A DNA stretch of 64,000 nucleotides from Orbus sasakiae (GTDB taxonomy: Bacteria; Pseudomonadota; Gammaproteobacteria; Enterobacterales; Orbaceae): NCBI RefSeq assembly GCF_039542345.1, contig NZ_BAABHY010000005.1, positions 1-64,000 on the forward strand, written 5' to 3'. The translations under genes and the position numbers were made by a program. The notes under the pieces are model-generated. The model saw only the letters and a list, made by a program, of their open reading frames with translations. It made no database searches and had not been told where the DNA came from. Positions 17,041 through 26,109 of this stretch are shown here, piece by piece; within the stretch, counting starts at the first letter, position 1; every line of letters starts with the position of its first letter.

Positions 17041-17702
17041 CTATTTATCCATGTTATTCTATATTTTAAGTGGCTAAGATAAATAAAATACATGTTCGAT
17101 AACATAGCACTTTATTTACTATAGTATGTAGAATTTATACGCAAATAATCTTACCTAAATATAAAATATCAGGTATAAATTAAAGCATAATTGAATTTAT
17201 TGAGTTATTTTTATGCTTATTGACCGAAAAGTCTAGTAAATTTATTGTTAATAACGTTTAAACTATCATTAAATACGCTGATATTTGTTTTTATTCAAGA
17301 TTCAAGATTCCAGTTTACGTTCAAGGATCGCCGTTAACGTAAATAAACAGGATAAAAAAAATGTTGAGGAGGGTGATTCGATAGCATTTTTCATCATCAA
17401 CATTGAATCAGCATAATTAAAATTAGTAACCAATATGCCAATATAAATATTTATGATTTAATTTTGTCATTACAATATTATAAAGTATCAAATAAATAAG
17501 AATATTATGTAGGTAATACGTTTAATTTTGGACAAATATTGAGCTTTGTTTTGGAGTGATGTACACCCTCTCCCTCTTCCATAGCGACCAAACAAACATA
17601 AGACATCACATTTTTTATAAAAAAATAAAGGTACTAACTAAATAGTACATAACACTTAATAGCAACACCAACGATTGCGATACGTTAATCATGAGGATCT
17701 CC
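17041..17702. other. Large intergenic region between nuoJ and ppc
   Basis: About 660 AT-rich bases between two divergent genes, with no ORF of note and no visible nuoI remnant. It must hold both promoters. An 8-bp inverted repeat (TTTACGTT / AACGTAAA) spans 17314-17343. A short direct repeat TTCAAGATTCAAGATTC lies just before it. A four-codon ATG-GAT-AAA-TAG reading frame abuts the nuoJ ATG. The ppc ribosome-binding site GAGGA is at 17693-17697. Confidence 0.6.
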
Positions 17703-20342
17703 ATGAAGACTGATTATTCATTAATGAAAAGTAATATCAATATGCTCGGCACGCTTTTAGGTGACGCCATTACTCGAGCTGCAGGTCAAGAGACATTAGA
17801 TCGCGTAGAAAATATCAGATTACTTGCAAAAGTGAGCCAACAAGGTGACAGTGCCGCACACGATGAATTGCTCAATTTAATTAAAAACCTTAGTAATGAA
17901 GAGTTGCTTCCTGTTGCCAGAGCATTTAACCAGTTTCTTAATTTAGCCAATACAGCGGCTGAATACTATGGCATTTCACCACATGGCGAAGCTGTAAGCA
18001 GCCCACAAAAATTAACTGAGTTGTTTAATAACCTGAAAACACAAAATATTGCGAGTGCTGAAATCTGTAAAGCGATTCGCGAGCTTTCAATCGAGCTTGT
18101 TCTAACGGCACATCCAACCGAAATTAATCGTCGAACACTGATTAATACTTACACATCGATCAATACTTGCCTAGCCCAATTAGATCATGATGATTTAGCC
18201 GATTATGAAAAAGACCGTATTATGCGTCGATTACGTCAACTGGTTTGCCAAGCTTGGTATACGGATGAAATCCGCAAACAAAGACCAACGCCCATTGATG
18301 AAGCTAAATGGGGCTTTTCAGTCATTGAAGATAGCCTATGGGAAGGGGTACCACTCTTTTTAAGAGAGTTTAATGATCAACTTGTTGATGCATTTGATAG
18401 ACAGTTACCTGTTGAACATGTACCGATCAAATTTACCTCTTGGATGGGGGGGGATCGCGATGGTAACCCAAATGTTACCGCTAAGGTAACAGCTAAAGTC
18501 ATGTTGCAAGCACGAATTAAAGCCATTGAATTATTTCTAGCAGACATTCAAATATTGGTACGCGAATTATCAATGTCGGAATGTACTCAAGAAGTACTGG
18601 ATTATTTAGATGCTGGTAAAGAGTATGCAGAACCTTATCGTGTCATCATGAAAATGCTACGTTCACGCTTAGTCAAAACTCATACTTATTTAACTTCATT
18701 ACTTAATGAAGAAGAGCTCTTAGCGCCATCAGATGTTCTATTAAACAATGCTCAATTATGGCAGCCACTTTATAGCTGTTACAATTCATTAATTGAATGT
18801 GGAATGTCCACCATCGCTCACGGGCCACTACTCGATACCCTACGTCGAATCAAGAGCTTTGGCCTTCAACTGGTGCGTTTGGATATTAGGCAAGACAGCT
18901 CAGTTCACACGGATGCACTCGATGCTTTAACTCAAGAGTTAAATTTGGGTAGTTATGCTGCTTGGTCTGAACAAGAAAGACAACAATTTTTGTTAAATGA
19001 ACTGGCCTCAAACCGACCTTTATTACCTTATCAATGGCAGCCTGACGAGTCGGTAAAAGAAGTCTTTGATACATGTAAAGTGATCGCTAAAGCGGGTGAA
19101 GAGTCAATTTCGGCTTATGTTATCTCGATGGCAAAAACACCATCAGATATTTTAGCCGTATATCTATTATTAAAATCAGTTAATTGTCAAAAACATATTC
19201 CAGTTGTGCCATTATTTGAAACACTCGATGATCTAAACAATGCCAAATCAGTTATGCAAAAGCTGCTTGATATTCCATGGTATCGTGAGTGTATTCGTGG
19301 TAAGCAAATGGTCATGATTGGTTATTCTGACTCAGCGAAAGATGCCGGTACACTAGCTGCTTCTTGGGCGCAATACCGTTCACAAGAAGAATTAGTTAAA
19401 CTGTTTGCAGATAATGGTATCGAATTAACACTATTTCATGGTCGTGGCGGTACAATCGGACGAGGTGGCGCTCCAGCTCATGCGGCGTTATTATCTCAAC
19501 CACCAGGCTCATTAAAGGGTGGTTTACGTGTTACCGAACAAGGTGAGATGATCCGCTTTAAACTCGGTTTACCGGATGTTGCGTTGAGTAGTTTAATGCT
19601 TTATGCATCAGCCATCTTACAAGCAAACTTATTACCGCCACCCAATCCTAAACAAGACTGGCGTACGATTATGGATGAAATGTCAAAAACATCATGTGAA
19701 TGTTATCGTCATTATATTCGTGAGGAGCCAGAATTTGTACCTTATTTCCGCGCAGTTACACCAGAAATAGAACTGGGTCGATTACCGCTAGGTTCCCGCC
19801 CACAAAAACGTAAAAAAGGTGGTGGTATTGAAAGTTTACGTGCCATTCCATGGATCTTTGCATGGACCCAAAATCGCCTCATGCTACCCTCTTGGTTAGG
19901 CGCAGGTTCGGCACTAAAAATCGCGATGAATGAAGGGAAAGAGACTCTTTTAAAAGAGATGTACCATAATTGGCCATTTTTTAATACACGACTTGGAATG
20001 TTAGAGATGGTCTATGCAAAAGCGGATACCAATATCTATCAACATTATGAAAAACGACTGGTTGATGCATCAATGTGGCATTTAGGCACAGCACTGTGCC
20101 AATTATTAAAAGATGATATTGAGGTAGTATTAAAGATTACTGATGATGACAGCTTAATGGCAGATTTGCCATGGATAGCTGAATCCGTTGCATTACGTAA
20201 TAGCTATATCAAGCCCCTCAATTTATTACAAGTGGAATTGCTTGACCGCTCGCGTAAGGGACACGAAGAAAATTCAACGGTAGAACAAGCATTAATGATT
20301 ACGATATCGGGAATCGCCGCCGGAATGCGAAACTCCGGGTAA
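17703..20342 (+). CDS. ppc: Phosphoenolpyruvate carboxylase
   Basis: Cytosolic anaplerotic enzyme that carboxylates PEP to oxaloacetate. It is 879 residues from the chosen ATG (883 in E. coli), collinear with E. coli Ppc. Catalytic motifs are VLTAHPTEINRRT (His near 138), SWMGGDRDGNPNVT, GYSDSAKDAG and the loop FHGRGGTIGRGGAPAH. The allosteric region SLKGGLRVTEQGEMIRFK (in parts) and C-terminus AAGMRNSG are kept. GAGGA lies 5 bases before 17703, which rules out the upstream in-frame ATG at 17691. Monocistronic with a strong terminator. Confidence 0.97.
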   Translation: MKTDYSLMKSNINMLGTLLGDAITRAAGQETLDRVENIRLLAKVSQQGDSAAHDELLNLIKNLSNEELLPVARAFNQFLNLANTAAEYYGISPHGEAVSSPQKLTELFNNLKTQNIASAEICKAIRELSIELVLTAHPTEINRRTLINTYTSINTCLAQLDHDDLADYEKDRIMRRLRQLVCQAWYTDEIRKQRPTPIDEAKWGFSVIEDSLWEGVPLFLREFNDQLVDAFDRQLPVEHVPIKFTSWMGGDRDGNPNVTAKVTAKVMLQARIKAIELFLADIQILVRELSMSECTQEVLDYLDAGKEYAEPYRVIMKMLRSRLVKTHTYLTSLLNEEELLAPSDVLLNNAQLWQPLYSCYNSLIECGMSTIAHGPLLDTLRRIKSFGLQLVRLDIRQDSSVHTDALDALTQELNLGSYAAWSEQERQQFLLNELASNRPLLPYQWQPDESVKEVFDTCKVIAKAGEESISAYVISMAKTPSDILAVYLLLKSVNCQKHIPVVPLFETLDDLNNAKSVMQKLLDIPWYRECIRGKQMVMIGYSDSAKDAGTLAASWAQYRSQEELVKLFADNGIELTLFHGRGGTIGRGGAPAHAALLSQPPGSLKGGLRVTEQGEMIRFKLGLPDVALSSLMLYASAILQANLLPPPNPKQDWRTIMDEMSKTSCECYRHYIREEPEFVPYFRAVTPEIELGRLPLGSRPQKRKKGGGIESLRAIPWIFAWTQNRLMLPSWLGAGSALKIAMNEGKETLLKEMYHNWPFFNTRLGMLEMVYAKADTNIYQHYEKRLVDASMWHLGTALCQLLKDDIEVVLKITDDDSLMADLPWIAESVALRNSYIKPLNLLQVELLDRSRKGHEENSTVEQALMITISGIAAGMRNSG

Positions 20343-20350
20343 CCAAGATA

Positions 20351-20379
20351 AAATTGGCACATAACGTGCCAATTTTTTT
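20351..20379 (+). terminator. Rho-independent terminator of ppc
   Basis: A 10-bp perfect stem AAATTGGCAC / GTGCCAATTT with a 5-base loop is followed by T residues. It lies between ppc and the converging Sel1 gene and overlaps that gene's stop codon, so it may work for both. Confidence 0.9.
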
Positions 20380-21463
20380 ATTCATCATCGCTGTCGTTTT
20401 TTAACAACTCAGCTAAATTCGCTTTGGCATCTTCGTCGCCTTGCTCGGCCGCCTTTGTAAACCAGTAAATCGCCCGTCCTTTATTTTTGGTAATGCCTTC
20501 ACCATCAAGGTATTTAACCGCTAAATTATATTGAGCATCCACACTACCTTGCTCTGCAGCTTTAATATACCACTCGACCGCTTTTGCTAAATTTTGAGGT
20601 ACACCGCCCCCCACATCATACATTACACCAATATTATATTGTGCATCGGCATTACCGGCTTCTGCAGCTTGGGTAAACCAATAGGCTGCTTTTTCATTAT
20701 TGGGCTTAGTACCGGTGCCCGTCGCATACATAATACCAAGATTGTACATTGCCGGAATATAACCATGCTCAGCTGCTTCGGTATAAAAATAGATCGCGGC
20801 TAAATAATCTTGCGTAATACCGTCGCCTTTCTCCGACATGACAGCTAAATAATATTGCGCTTCACTATTTCCATCTTTTGCCGCTTTACTAAACCAATCT
20901 GCCGCAGTAGCTCTATTTTGGCGAACGTTATCACCAAAGAAATACATTAACCCAACATTCAAATTAGCATCTGAGATACCTTGCTCACCCGCTTTTGCAA
21001 ACAAATCAATCGAGCGTAGAATATTTTTTTCAGTACCAATACCATTTTTATAAGCCAAGGCTAAGTTGTATTGTGCTAAGGGTAAATTTTGAGCAGCCGC
21101 TTTATTATAATAATCAAAAGCTTTTAACAAATCGCGTTCAACACCTAAGCCATCCGTATATAAATTGCCAAGGTTGTTTTGCGCCTTTGCCATTCCTTGG
21201 TCAGCAGCCTTTTTATACCAAAAAGCGGCGCGGACATAGCTGATATCAACGCCTAATCCTTGTTGGTAAATATTCGCTAACGAATATTGCGCATCAGGCT
21301 CACCTTTTTCAGCCGCGGCCCTTAAAGAAGGGATCAATACGGAAGGATCATCAATAATAATCCCAGCCGGTGCATTTAAATTTTGAGAAACTGGTTGAGC
21401 ATAAACACTATTAGTGAAAAATAGACAAAAAAAGGGCAAAGCTAACAAGCGCATTGAATTCAT
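20378..21463 (-). CDS. Exported Sel1-repeat protein
   Basis: 361-residue protein with a signal peptide (MRLLALPFFCLFFTNSVYA) followed by eight or nine Sel1-type TPR repeats of 36 residues. Each follows the pattern AxxxxxxAQYNLGxMYxxGxGxxxNxxKAxxWFxKAAEQG, for example AQNNLGNLYTDGLGVERD and AQYNIGVMYDVGGGVPQN. Such solenoids bind partner proteins, and periplasmic members take part in envelope homeostasis or host interaction. No catalytic domain is present, and the partner is unknown. In E. coli nomenclature it resembles YbeQ/YbeT-type proteins only in the repeat. Confidence 0.85.
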   Translation of the reverse strand: MNSMRLLALPFFCLFFTNSVYAQPVSQNLNAPAGIIIDDPSVLIPSLRAAAEKGEPDAQYSLANIYQQGLGVDISYVRAAFWYKKAADQGMAKAQNNLGNLYTDGLGVERDLLKAFDYYNKAAAQNLPLAQYNLALAYKNGIGTEKNILRSIDLFAKAGEQGISDANLNVGLMYFFGDNVRQNRATAADWFSKAAKDGNSEAQYYLAVMSEKGDGITQDYLAAIYFYTEAAEHGYIPAMYNLGIMYATGTGTKPNNEKAAYWFTQAAEAGNADAQYNIGVMYDVGGGVPQNLAKAVEWYIKAAEQGSVDAQYNLAVKYLDGEGITKNKGRAIYWFTKAAEQGDEDAKANLAELLKNDSDDE

Positions 21464-21797
21464 TACATATTCCTAATCAAGAATCTCTCAACGATTAATT
21501 TAAGATCTGATAACAGGATTATACATAAATGTTAATATTGATAATAGTGTTTGTTGTTGAATAGTTAATGATTAGCTTGCTTAAATTATGATCTATGTAT
21601 TTTGAAATAAAATTGATAAAAATAAAAAGATAGAATTATTATCGTCAATAAAGCAAAAATAAAATACTCGCTGTTTTAGGTAAATTGAGTTTTACTTCAT
21701 TATAAAACTCAATTTGATCTTAATATGAATGGTGGTAAGAATTGAGTCGATATGTTTTATCACTAAAAACATCGACCCAAACACTTTCCTGACAATA
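21464..21797. other. Intergenic region between PTS gene and Sel1 gene
   Basis: 334 AT-rich bases holding the 3' hairpins of the PTS permease gene and the promoter of the Sel1 gene. A second imperfect hairpin (21742-21780, arms TTGAGTCGAT and ATCGACCCAA) lies 18 bases after the PTS stop codon. No ORF is supported. Confidence 0.55.
21682..21715 (-). terminator. Hairpin, probable terminator of the als-like operon
   Basis: A 13-bp perfect stem AAATTGAGTTTTA / TAAAACTCAATTT with an 8-base loop lies about 85 bases downstream of the PTS permease stop on the minus strand. There is no long T tract. Confidence 0.6.
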
Positions 21798-23396
21798 TTA
21801 AACCGAGTGGTGAATATAATCTTCTAAATGAGATTTAACCACCGTCACATGAGGACCATAAATAATCTGGATACCCTGACCATTAATTAATACCCCTTTT
21901 GCACCCGTCGATTGTAATAACTCTTTATTCACTAATTGATTATCTGTGACAGAGATACGTAATCGCGTCGCACAACAGTCCACATAAGTAATATTATCTT
22001 TACCACCTAAGCCATCAACGATCATCGCGGATAAGTCAGCTTTACTCGCGTTAGCTTTATTTTGTTTTGCTTCTTCAACATCTTTACGAGTATAAAGTTT
22101 TACTTCTTCAGTATCATCTTCACGACCTGGCGTTTTGAAGTTGAATTTTTTAATCAAGAAACTAAAAGTAAAGTAATATAGTGGGAACATTGGTAAACCA
22201 ATTAAAATCGCATTGATCCAATGGGTTTTCGCATTACCTTGTAAAATACCGAATAATGTAAAGTCAATTAAGCTTCCTGAGAACGTTTGCCCCACACCCA
22301 CATCGAAGATATGGCACAGCATGAACGATAAACCAGCATACACACAGTGAATGACATAAAGTAATGGTGCCGCAAATAGGAATGAGAATTCAATTGGTTC
22401 AGTAATCCCAGTTAATACCGCGGTTAACGTTGCAGAAACTAATAGACCAAAAATAGCTTTACGATTTTGTGGTTTAGCCGTGTAGTAAAGCGCTAATGCC
22501 GCCCCAGGAATACCAAATAAATAGAATGGGAATTTACCGGCCATAAAACGGGTTGCTTCAACAGAGAAATGTGTTGTATTCGGGCTTGCTAATTCTGCAA
22601 AGAATATATTTTGAGCACCAGCAATAAATTGACCATCAATAATAGCAGTACCACCAACGCCTGTTTGCCAAAACGGCATATAGAACACATGATGTAAACC
22701 AAATGGGATTAACGCTCGCTCAATAAAGCCATAAATGAAGGTCCCAGCATAGCCAGCTTCATTCACTAATTGGCCAAGTAACATGATGCCATGTTGAATC
22801 GAAGGCCAAGTATAAAACATCAAAATACCGACGAAAAGATAGACAAATGCGGTAATAATCGGAACAAATCGACTGCCACCAAAGAATGATAATACAGCAG
22901 GTAATTCAATTCGATAAAAACGGTTGTGTAATGCGGCAACACCCAGCCCGACAATTACCCCACCAAAAACACCCATTTGCAGTGTTTCAATACCAACGGC
23001 ATTACCAATTGAACCTTCTGGTAAAGCACCTTCAGCCAATAAGCCTTTTAATTCAAGCATCGCATGGATTGTTGAATGCATGATGAAAAAGCCAACGGCA
23101 CCAGAAATTGCCGCCACTTCTTTTTCTTTTTTTGCCATACCCATCGCAACACCAATTGCAAATAAAATAGGTAAGTTAGAAAAAACAACACTACCCGCAT
23201 TTTTCATAACGGTTAAAAACGCGTGAAGGATTGTGCCATCACCTAAAATACCTTGTAGGCCATAAGATGTGATGGTAGTTTCATTGGTGAATGAAGCGCC
23301 AATACCAAGCATTAAACCAGCAACAGGTAATAATGCAATTGGTAGCATGAAAGATCGACCAACTCGTTGTAAGACACTAAAAAATACACTTTTCAT
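21798..23396 (-). CDS. PTS permease EIICB, glucose/maltose family, substrate unassigned
   Basis: Phosphotransferase-system membrane transporter that imports and phosphorylates a sugar. It has 532 residues: an EIIC domain of about 400 residues (GRSFMLPIALLPVAGLMLGIG at the start, ERALIPFGLHHVFYMPFW, GITEPIEFSFLFAAP), then a linker and an EIIB domain. The EIIB phospho-cysteine is in VDCCATRLRI. No EIIA domain is fused or encoded nearby, so it would borrow a glucose-type EIIA. It is the third gene behind rpiB and alsE but is separated by a 270-base gap with its own candidate operator and CRP site. Context suggests a C6 sugar feeding allulose 6-phosphate. Confidence 0.85.
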   Translation of the reverse strand: MKSVFFSVLQRVGRSFMLPIALLPVAGLMLGIGASFTNETTITSYGLQGILGDGTILHAFLTVMKNAGSVVFSNLPILFAIGVAMGMAKKEKEVAAISGAVGFFIMHSTIHAMLELKGLLAEGALPEGSIGNAVGIETLQMGVFGGVIVGLGVAALHNRFYRIELPAVLSFFGGSRFVPIITAFVYLFVGILMFYTWPSIQHGIMLLGQLVNEAGYAGTFIYGFIERALIPFGLHHVFYMPFWQTGVGGTAIIDGQFIAGAQNIFFAELASPNTTHFSVEATRFMAGKFPFYLFGIPGAALALYYTAKPQNRKAIFGLLVSATLTAVLTGITEPIEFSFLFAAPLLYVIHCVYAGLSFMLCHIFDVGVGQTFSGSLIDFTLFGILQGNAKTHWINAILIGLPMFPLYYFTFSFLIKKFNFKTPGREDDTEEVKLYTRKDVEEAKQNKANASKADLSAMIVDGLGGKDNITYVDCCATRLRISVTDNQLVNKELLQSTGAKGVLINGQGIQIIYGPHVTVVKSHLEDYIHHSV

Positions 23397-23460
23397 TTCA
23401 ACTTTTCCTCAAATCAGCTTTTGATGACCGACTTAATTAGATAGAGATTAATAAATTACT

Positions 23461-23477
23461 ATTATTTTCGTAAAGTT
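23461..23477 (-). promoter_or_regulatory. Candidate regulator site shared with the rpiB-rpiR promoter
   Basis: ATTATTTTCGTAAAGTT is nearly identical to ATTATTTTGTAAAGTT at 24858-24873 in the divergent rpiB/rpiR promoter. The shared AACTTTAC core suggests one regulator, most simply the RpiR-family protein, controls both transcripts. Confidence 0.5.
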
Positions 23478-23514
23478 CACAAAAAACATTTTACCAGTAA
23501 AGTAAAATAGAAAA

Positions 23515-23530
23515 AGTGATTTAATTCACA
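23515..23530 (-). promoter_or_regulatory. Candidate CRP-binding site upstream of the PTS permease gene
   Basis: AGTGATTTAATTCACA matches the TGTGA-N6-TCACA consensus at 9 of 10 positions and lies about 120 bases ahead of the permease ATG. Catabolite control of a PTS gene is expected; binding itself is inferred. Confidence 0.55.
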
Positions 23531-23665
23531 AAAATAATTAATTGTGTGAAATAAATTTAGGTAATTGAGGGTAAATACAAGGGAAAAGTACTACTGATTT
23601 CATTAAAAGACTAGATTTTGTAAATTTGGCCTCTCTCCTTTATCGGTTAAAGGCCATCATATTAA

Positions 23666-24319
23666 CTAGACAAGTTGTCTTAAATCATCAATAGCTTGAC
23701 GATATGTCTTATCTTTTCGGAATAAACCGGCAGTACCAAGAACAAAGTACTCCACATAAGGAGCTAATTTTTTAACAATTTCAGGACTTATTGCACCATC
23801 AATAGCAATCGTTGTTGCTAAGCCTTTCTCTTTAATTAACTGATGAAGACGTTGAATTTTATCAATTGATTGTGGAATGAAAGGTTGACCTGCAAAGCCT
23901 GGATTGACCGACATAATGAGCACAACATCAACTAAATCAATCACTTCCTCAAGCATAGCTAAAGGCGTACCAGGATTAATTGCTAATCCAACTTTCTTAC
24001 CCGTTGCTTTGATTTGCGTTAATGTACGATGAATATGAGCAGACGTTTCAACGTGTACATAAATAATTTCACAACCTAAGTCAGCAAATTTTTCAATATA
24101 AGGGGTTGGATTAGTAACCATTAAATGCACATCATAAGGAATCGTCGATAATTTACGAACAGCCTTAATATCTTCCGTACCTAATGCAAAGTTAGGAACA
24201 AAATTACCATCCATTACATCAATATGGAACATATCAGCGCCAGCTTCTTCAAGGGTTTTGAGTTCCTCTGGTAAACGTGCAAAATCAATGCACATCAGAG
24301 AAGGACAGAATTTAGCCAT
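23666..24319 (-). CDS. alsE: D-allulose-6-phosphate 3-epimerase (ribulose-phosphate epimerase family)
   Basis: TIM-barrel, metal-dependent epimerase, 217 residues. Family motifs: CPSLMCIDFARL (Rpe and AlsE opening), FHIDVMDGNFVPN with metal ligands His and Asp, DVHLMVTNP, MSVNPGFAGQPFIP, TIAIDGAI and VLGTAGLF. The start at 24319 overlaps the rpiB stop by 8 bases and gives the family length; an in-frame upstream start would run through rpiB. Pairing with rpiB and an RpiR regulator parallels the E. coli als locus, which favours allulose 6-phosphate to fructose 6-phosphate. A ribulose-5-phosphate epimerase cannot be excluded from sequence alone. Confidence 0.78.
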   Translation of the reverse strand: MAKFCPSLMCIDFARLPEELKTLEEAGADMFHIDVMDGNFVPNFALGTEDIKAVRKLSTIPYDVHLMVTNPTPYIEKFADLGCEIIYVHVETSAHIHRTLTQIKATGKKVGLAINPGTPLAMLEEVIDLVDVVLIMSVNPGFAGQPFIPQSIDKIQRLHQLIKEKGLATTIAIDGAISPEIVKKLAPYVEYFVLGTAGLFRKDKTYRQAIDDLRQLV

Positions 24320-24764
24320 TGCATTGCTCCTTTTCAATTTGAGCGATTTGGTCGATACGATTTTGGTGACGACCGCCTTCAAATTCAGCATTTAACCATT
24401 GTTCAACAATCATTTTAGCTAATTCTAAACCGATTACGCGTGAACCAAATGCAAGCACATTCGTATTATTATGTTCACGTGATAGCTTGGCAGAATAGGG
24501 GTCACTACACACGATAGCACGAATACCGTGATGTTTATTTGCAGCAATAGAAATACCAACACCGGTACCACAGATTAAAATGCCTAAGTCAGCTTGCTTG
24601 CTCGTTACCGCTTCGGCTACGGCTTTAGCGTATATAGGATAATCTGTTCTTTCGGTAGAATTTGCACCAAAATCAATAACTTCGATATTTTTTGTTTTTA
24701 AAAAATCAACAATATCTTGTTTTAAAATAATACCCACATGATCACAACCAATCGCAATTTTCAT
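24312..24764 (-). CDS. rpiB: RpiB-type sugar-phosphate isomerase
   Basis: LacAB/RpiB-family aldose-ketose isomerase, 150 residues (149 in E. coli RpiB). The catalytic cysteine is in GILICGTGVGISIAANK, the ring-opening His in REHNNTNVLAFGSRV, and MKIAIGCDHVG opens the protein. E. coli RpiB interconverts ribose and ribulose 5-phosphate and also acts on allose 6-phosphate; the neighbouring alsE makes the allose role attractive. First gene of its operon, divergent from the RpiR regulator across a palindromic region. Confidence 0.88.
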   Translation of the reverse strand: MKIAIGCDHVGIILKQDIVDFLKTKNIEVIDFGANSTERTDYPIYAKAVAEAVTSKQADLGILICGTGVGISIAANKHHGIRAIVCSDPYSAKLSREHNNTNVLAFGSRVIGLELAKMIVEQWLNAEFEGGRHQNRIDQIAQIEKEQCNG

Positions 24765-24825
24765 CTTTATTTCTCTGTAGTTAGGTGAATTAACTTAATT
24801 TGCATAATAACGCAAAAACATCTTG

Positions 24826-24873
24826 AACTTTACAATAAAATAAATTAACGTAAATTTATTATTTTGTAAAGTT
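24826..24873. promoter_or_regulatory. Palindromic operator candidate between rpiB and rpiR
   Basis: Perfect 10-bp outer arms AACTTTACAA / TTGTAAAGTT enclose an AT-rich, partly symmetric centre; the whole element is 48 bases. It lies 60 bases ahead of rpiB and 118 ahead of rpiR, where an autoregulated RpiR-family repressor would bind. A second small palindrome, GGTTAA-AA-TTAACC (24943-24956), lies nearer the rpiR start. Confidence 0.6.
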
Positions 24874-24991
24874 AGATTATTCAGTCAGCAAATTTAGTTT
24901 TGTCAATCCGTCTGAATTTTAGCTATACATAGACTAAATTCGGGTTAAAATTAACCTTATCAATACGATTATTGAAAAAAGTGGTAACAAG

Positions 24992-25888
24992 ATGAATGAA
25001 ATAGAAAATAACCATAATGCACTTGCGATTGGCGCGAGGATTCGGATATCACTTTCCAGTTTAAGTAATACAGAACGGCGGATTATTGAATGGATGATGA
25101 CCAAGGGTAACATCCAATCAAAGACCAGTATTAAAGAAGTTGCCCAAAAATTAAATGTCTCTGAGCCACTGCTTGTCAAAGTGGCTAAAAAAGTCGGCTA
25201 TTCGGGGTTTCGTGAACTGCGTAGTGCACTGATCTCTTATTTCGATGTTTTACCATTTGATAAAGAACAAGAGATATCTGAAAACGATAATATTCATGAT
25301 CTTGTTGATAAAGTCTTTAACAGCTCAGTGCAAGCCCTAAAAGAAGCACAATCAATTGTGGATCACAACATTATCGTGCAAGCTGCCGATTGGGTCATGA
25401 ATGCACAGCATGTAGTCATTTTTGGTGTTGGCGGTTCAGCAACGGTCGGTGAAGATTTTGAACATAAACTGTTACGTATTGGGCTCCATAGTCACACTTA
25501 CAGTGATTACCATTTAATGATGATGGTTGCCTCACAGTTAACAGAACATGATGTCATTATCGCGATTTCACAATCGGGTAATACCACGGAAGTATGTAAT
25601 GCTGCGCAGATAGCCAAAAACCAAGGGGCAAAAATCATTTGCATTACCAATAACCATCAGGCGGAATTAGCTGAAATATCACACTTATCAATTTTTAGTC
25701 CTGCGCGTAATGGCCCAATATTGGGGCAAAATGCCGTGGCTCGTATCATTCAATTAACCTTACTCGATGTCCTGTTTATTGCCATGATAACCAAAGACTA
25801 TGGCGGAACAAAAATCAAACTTGAACGCAGTATTGATGCTGTGCGTCCACTGCATGGCAAATCACATAAATCTGAAGGAATAACATAA
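24992..25888 (+). CDS. rpiR: RpiR-family transcriptional regulator
   Basis: 298-residue sugar-phosphate-responsive regulator. The N-terminal HTH_6 domain (residues about 12-90) contains TERRIIEWMM, IKEVAQKLNVSEPLLVKVAKKVGYSGF (in parts) and RELRSAL. The C-terminal SIS domain (about 120-270) contains VVIFGVGGSATVGEDFEHKL and VIIAISQSGNTTEV, the phosphosugar-binding Ser/Thr-rich loops. Divergent from rpiB-alsE, like E. coli rpiR/alsR. It probably represses the als-like genes until allose or allulose phosphate binds; ligand is inferred. Confidence 0.88.
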   Translation: MNEIENNHNALAIGARIRISLSSLSNTERRIIEWMMTKGNIQSKTSIKEVAQKLNVSEPLLVKVAKKVGYSGFRELRSALISYFDVLPFDKEQEISENDNIHDLVDKVFNSSVQALKEAQSIVDHNIIVQAADWVMNAQHVVIFGVGGSATVGEDFEHKLLRIGLHSHTYSDYHLMMMVASQLTEHDVIIAISQSGNTTEVCNAAQIAKNQGAKIICITNNHQAELAEISHLSIFSPARNGPILGQNAVARIIQLTLLDVLFIAMITKDYGGTKIKLERSIDAVRPLHGKSHKSEGIT

Positions 25889-25905
25889 CCTCATTCCCCC
25901 CATTT

Positions 25906-25946
25906 ATCATGCTATTTTTCAGTGATAAAGCTGAAAATAGCATGAT
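25906..25946. repeat. Large inverted repeat downstream of rpiR
   Basis: Arms ATCATGCTATTTTTCAG and CTGAAAATAGCATGAT pair over 16 bp with one bulge around an 8-base loop, 18 bases after the rpiR stop. It is a likely transcription end or 3' stabiliser; no T tract follows. Confidence 0.65.
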
Positions 25947-26109
25947 GATTAATATGAAGAAACGATTTATGCGCGTTTTAACATATTTTTATCAAACTAT
26001 TATCTCTTTTAACTAGATCCTACGTCAGCAAAGCATTACAATATAGCTCGCTAAAATCACGGATTTAAAGCCGTTTTCATTTTAACAATTACAAATAGCT
26101 GAGTTATTG

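Noticed and set aside
17041..17702. Search for a nuoI pseudogene upstream of nuoJ
   Set aside because: No ferredoxin-type CxxCxxC pattern or long frame is visible on the minus strand in this gap.
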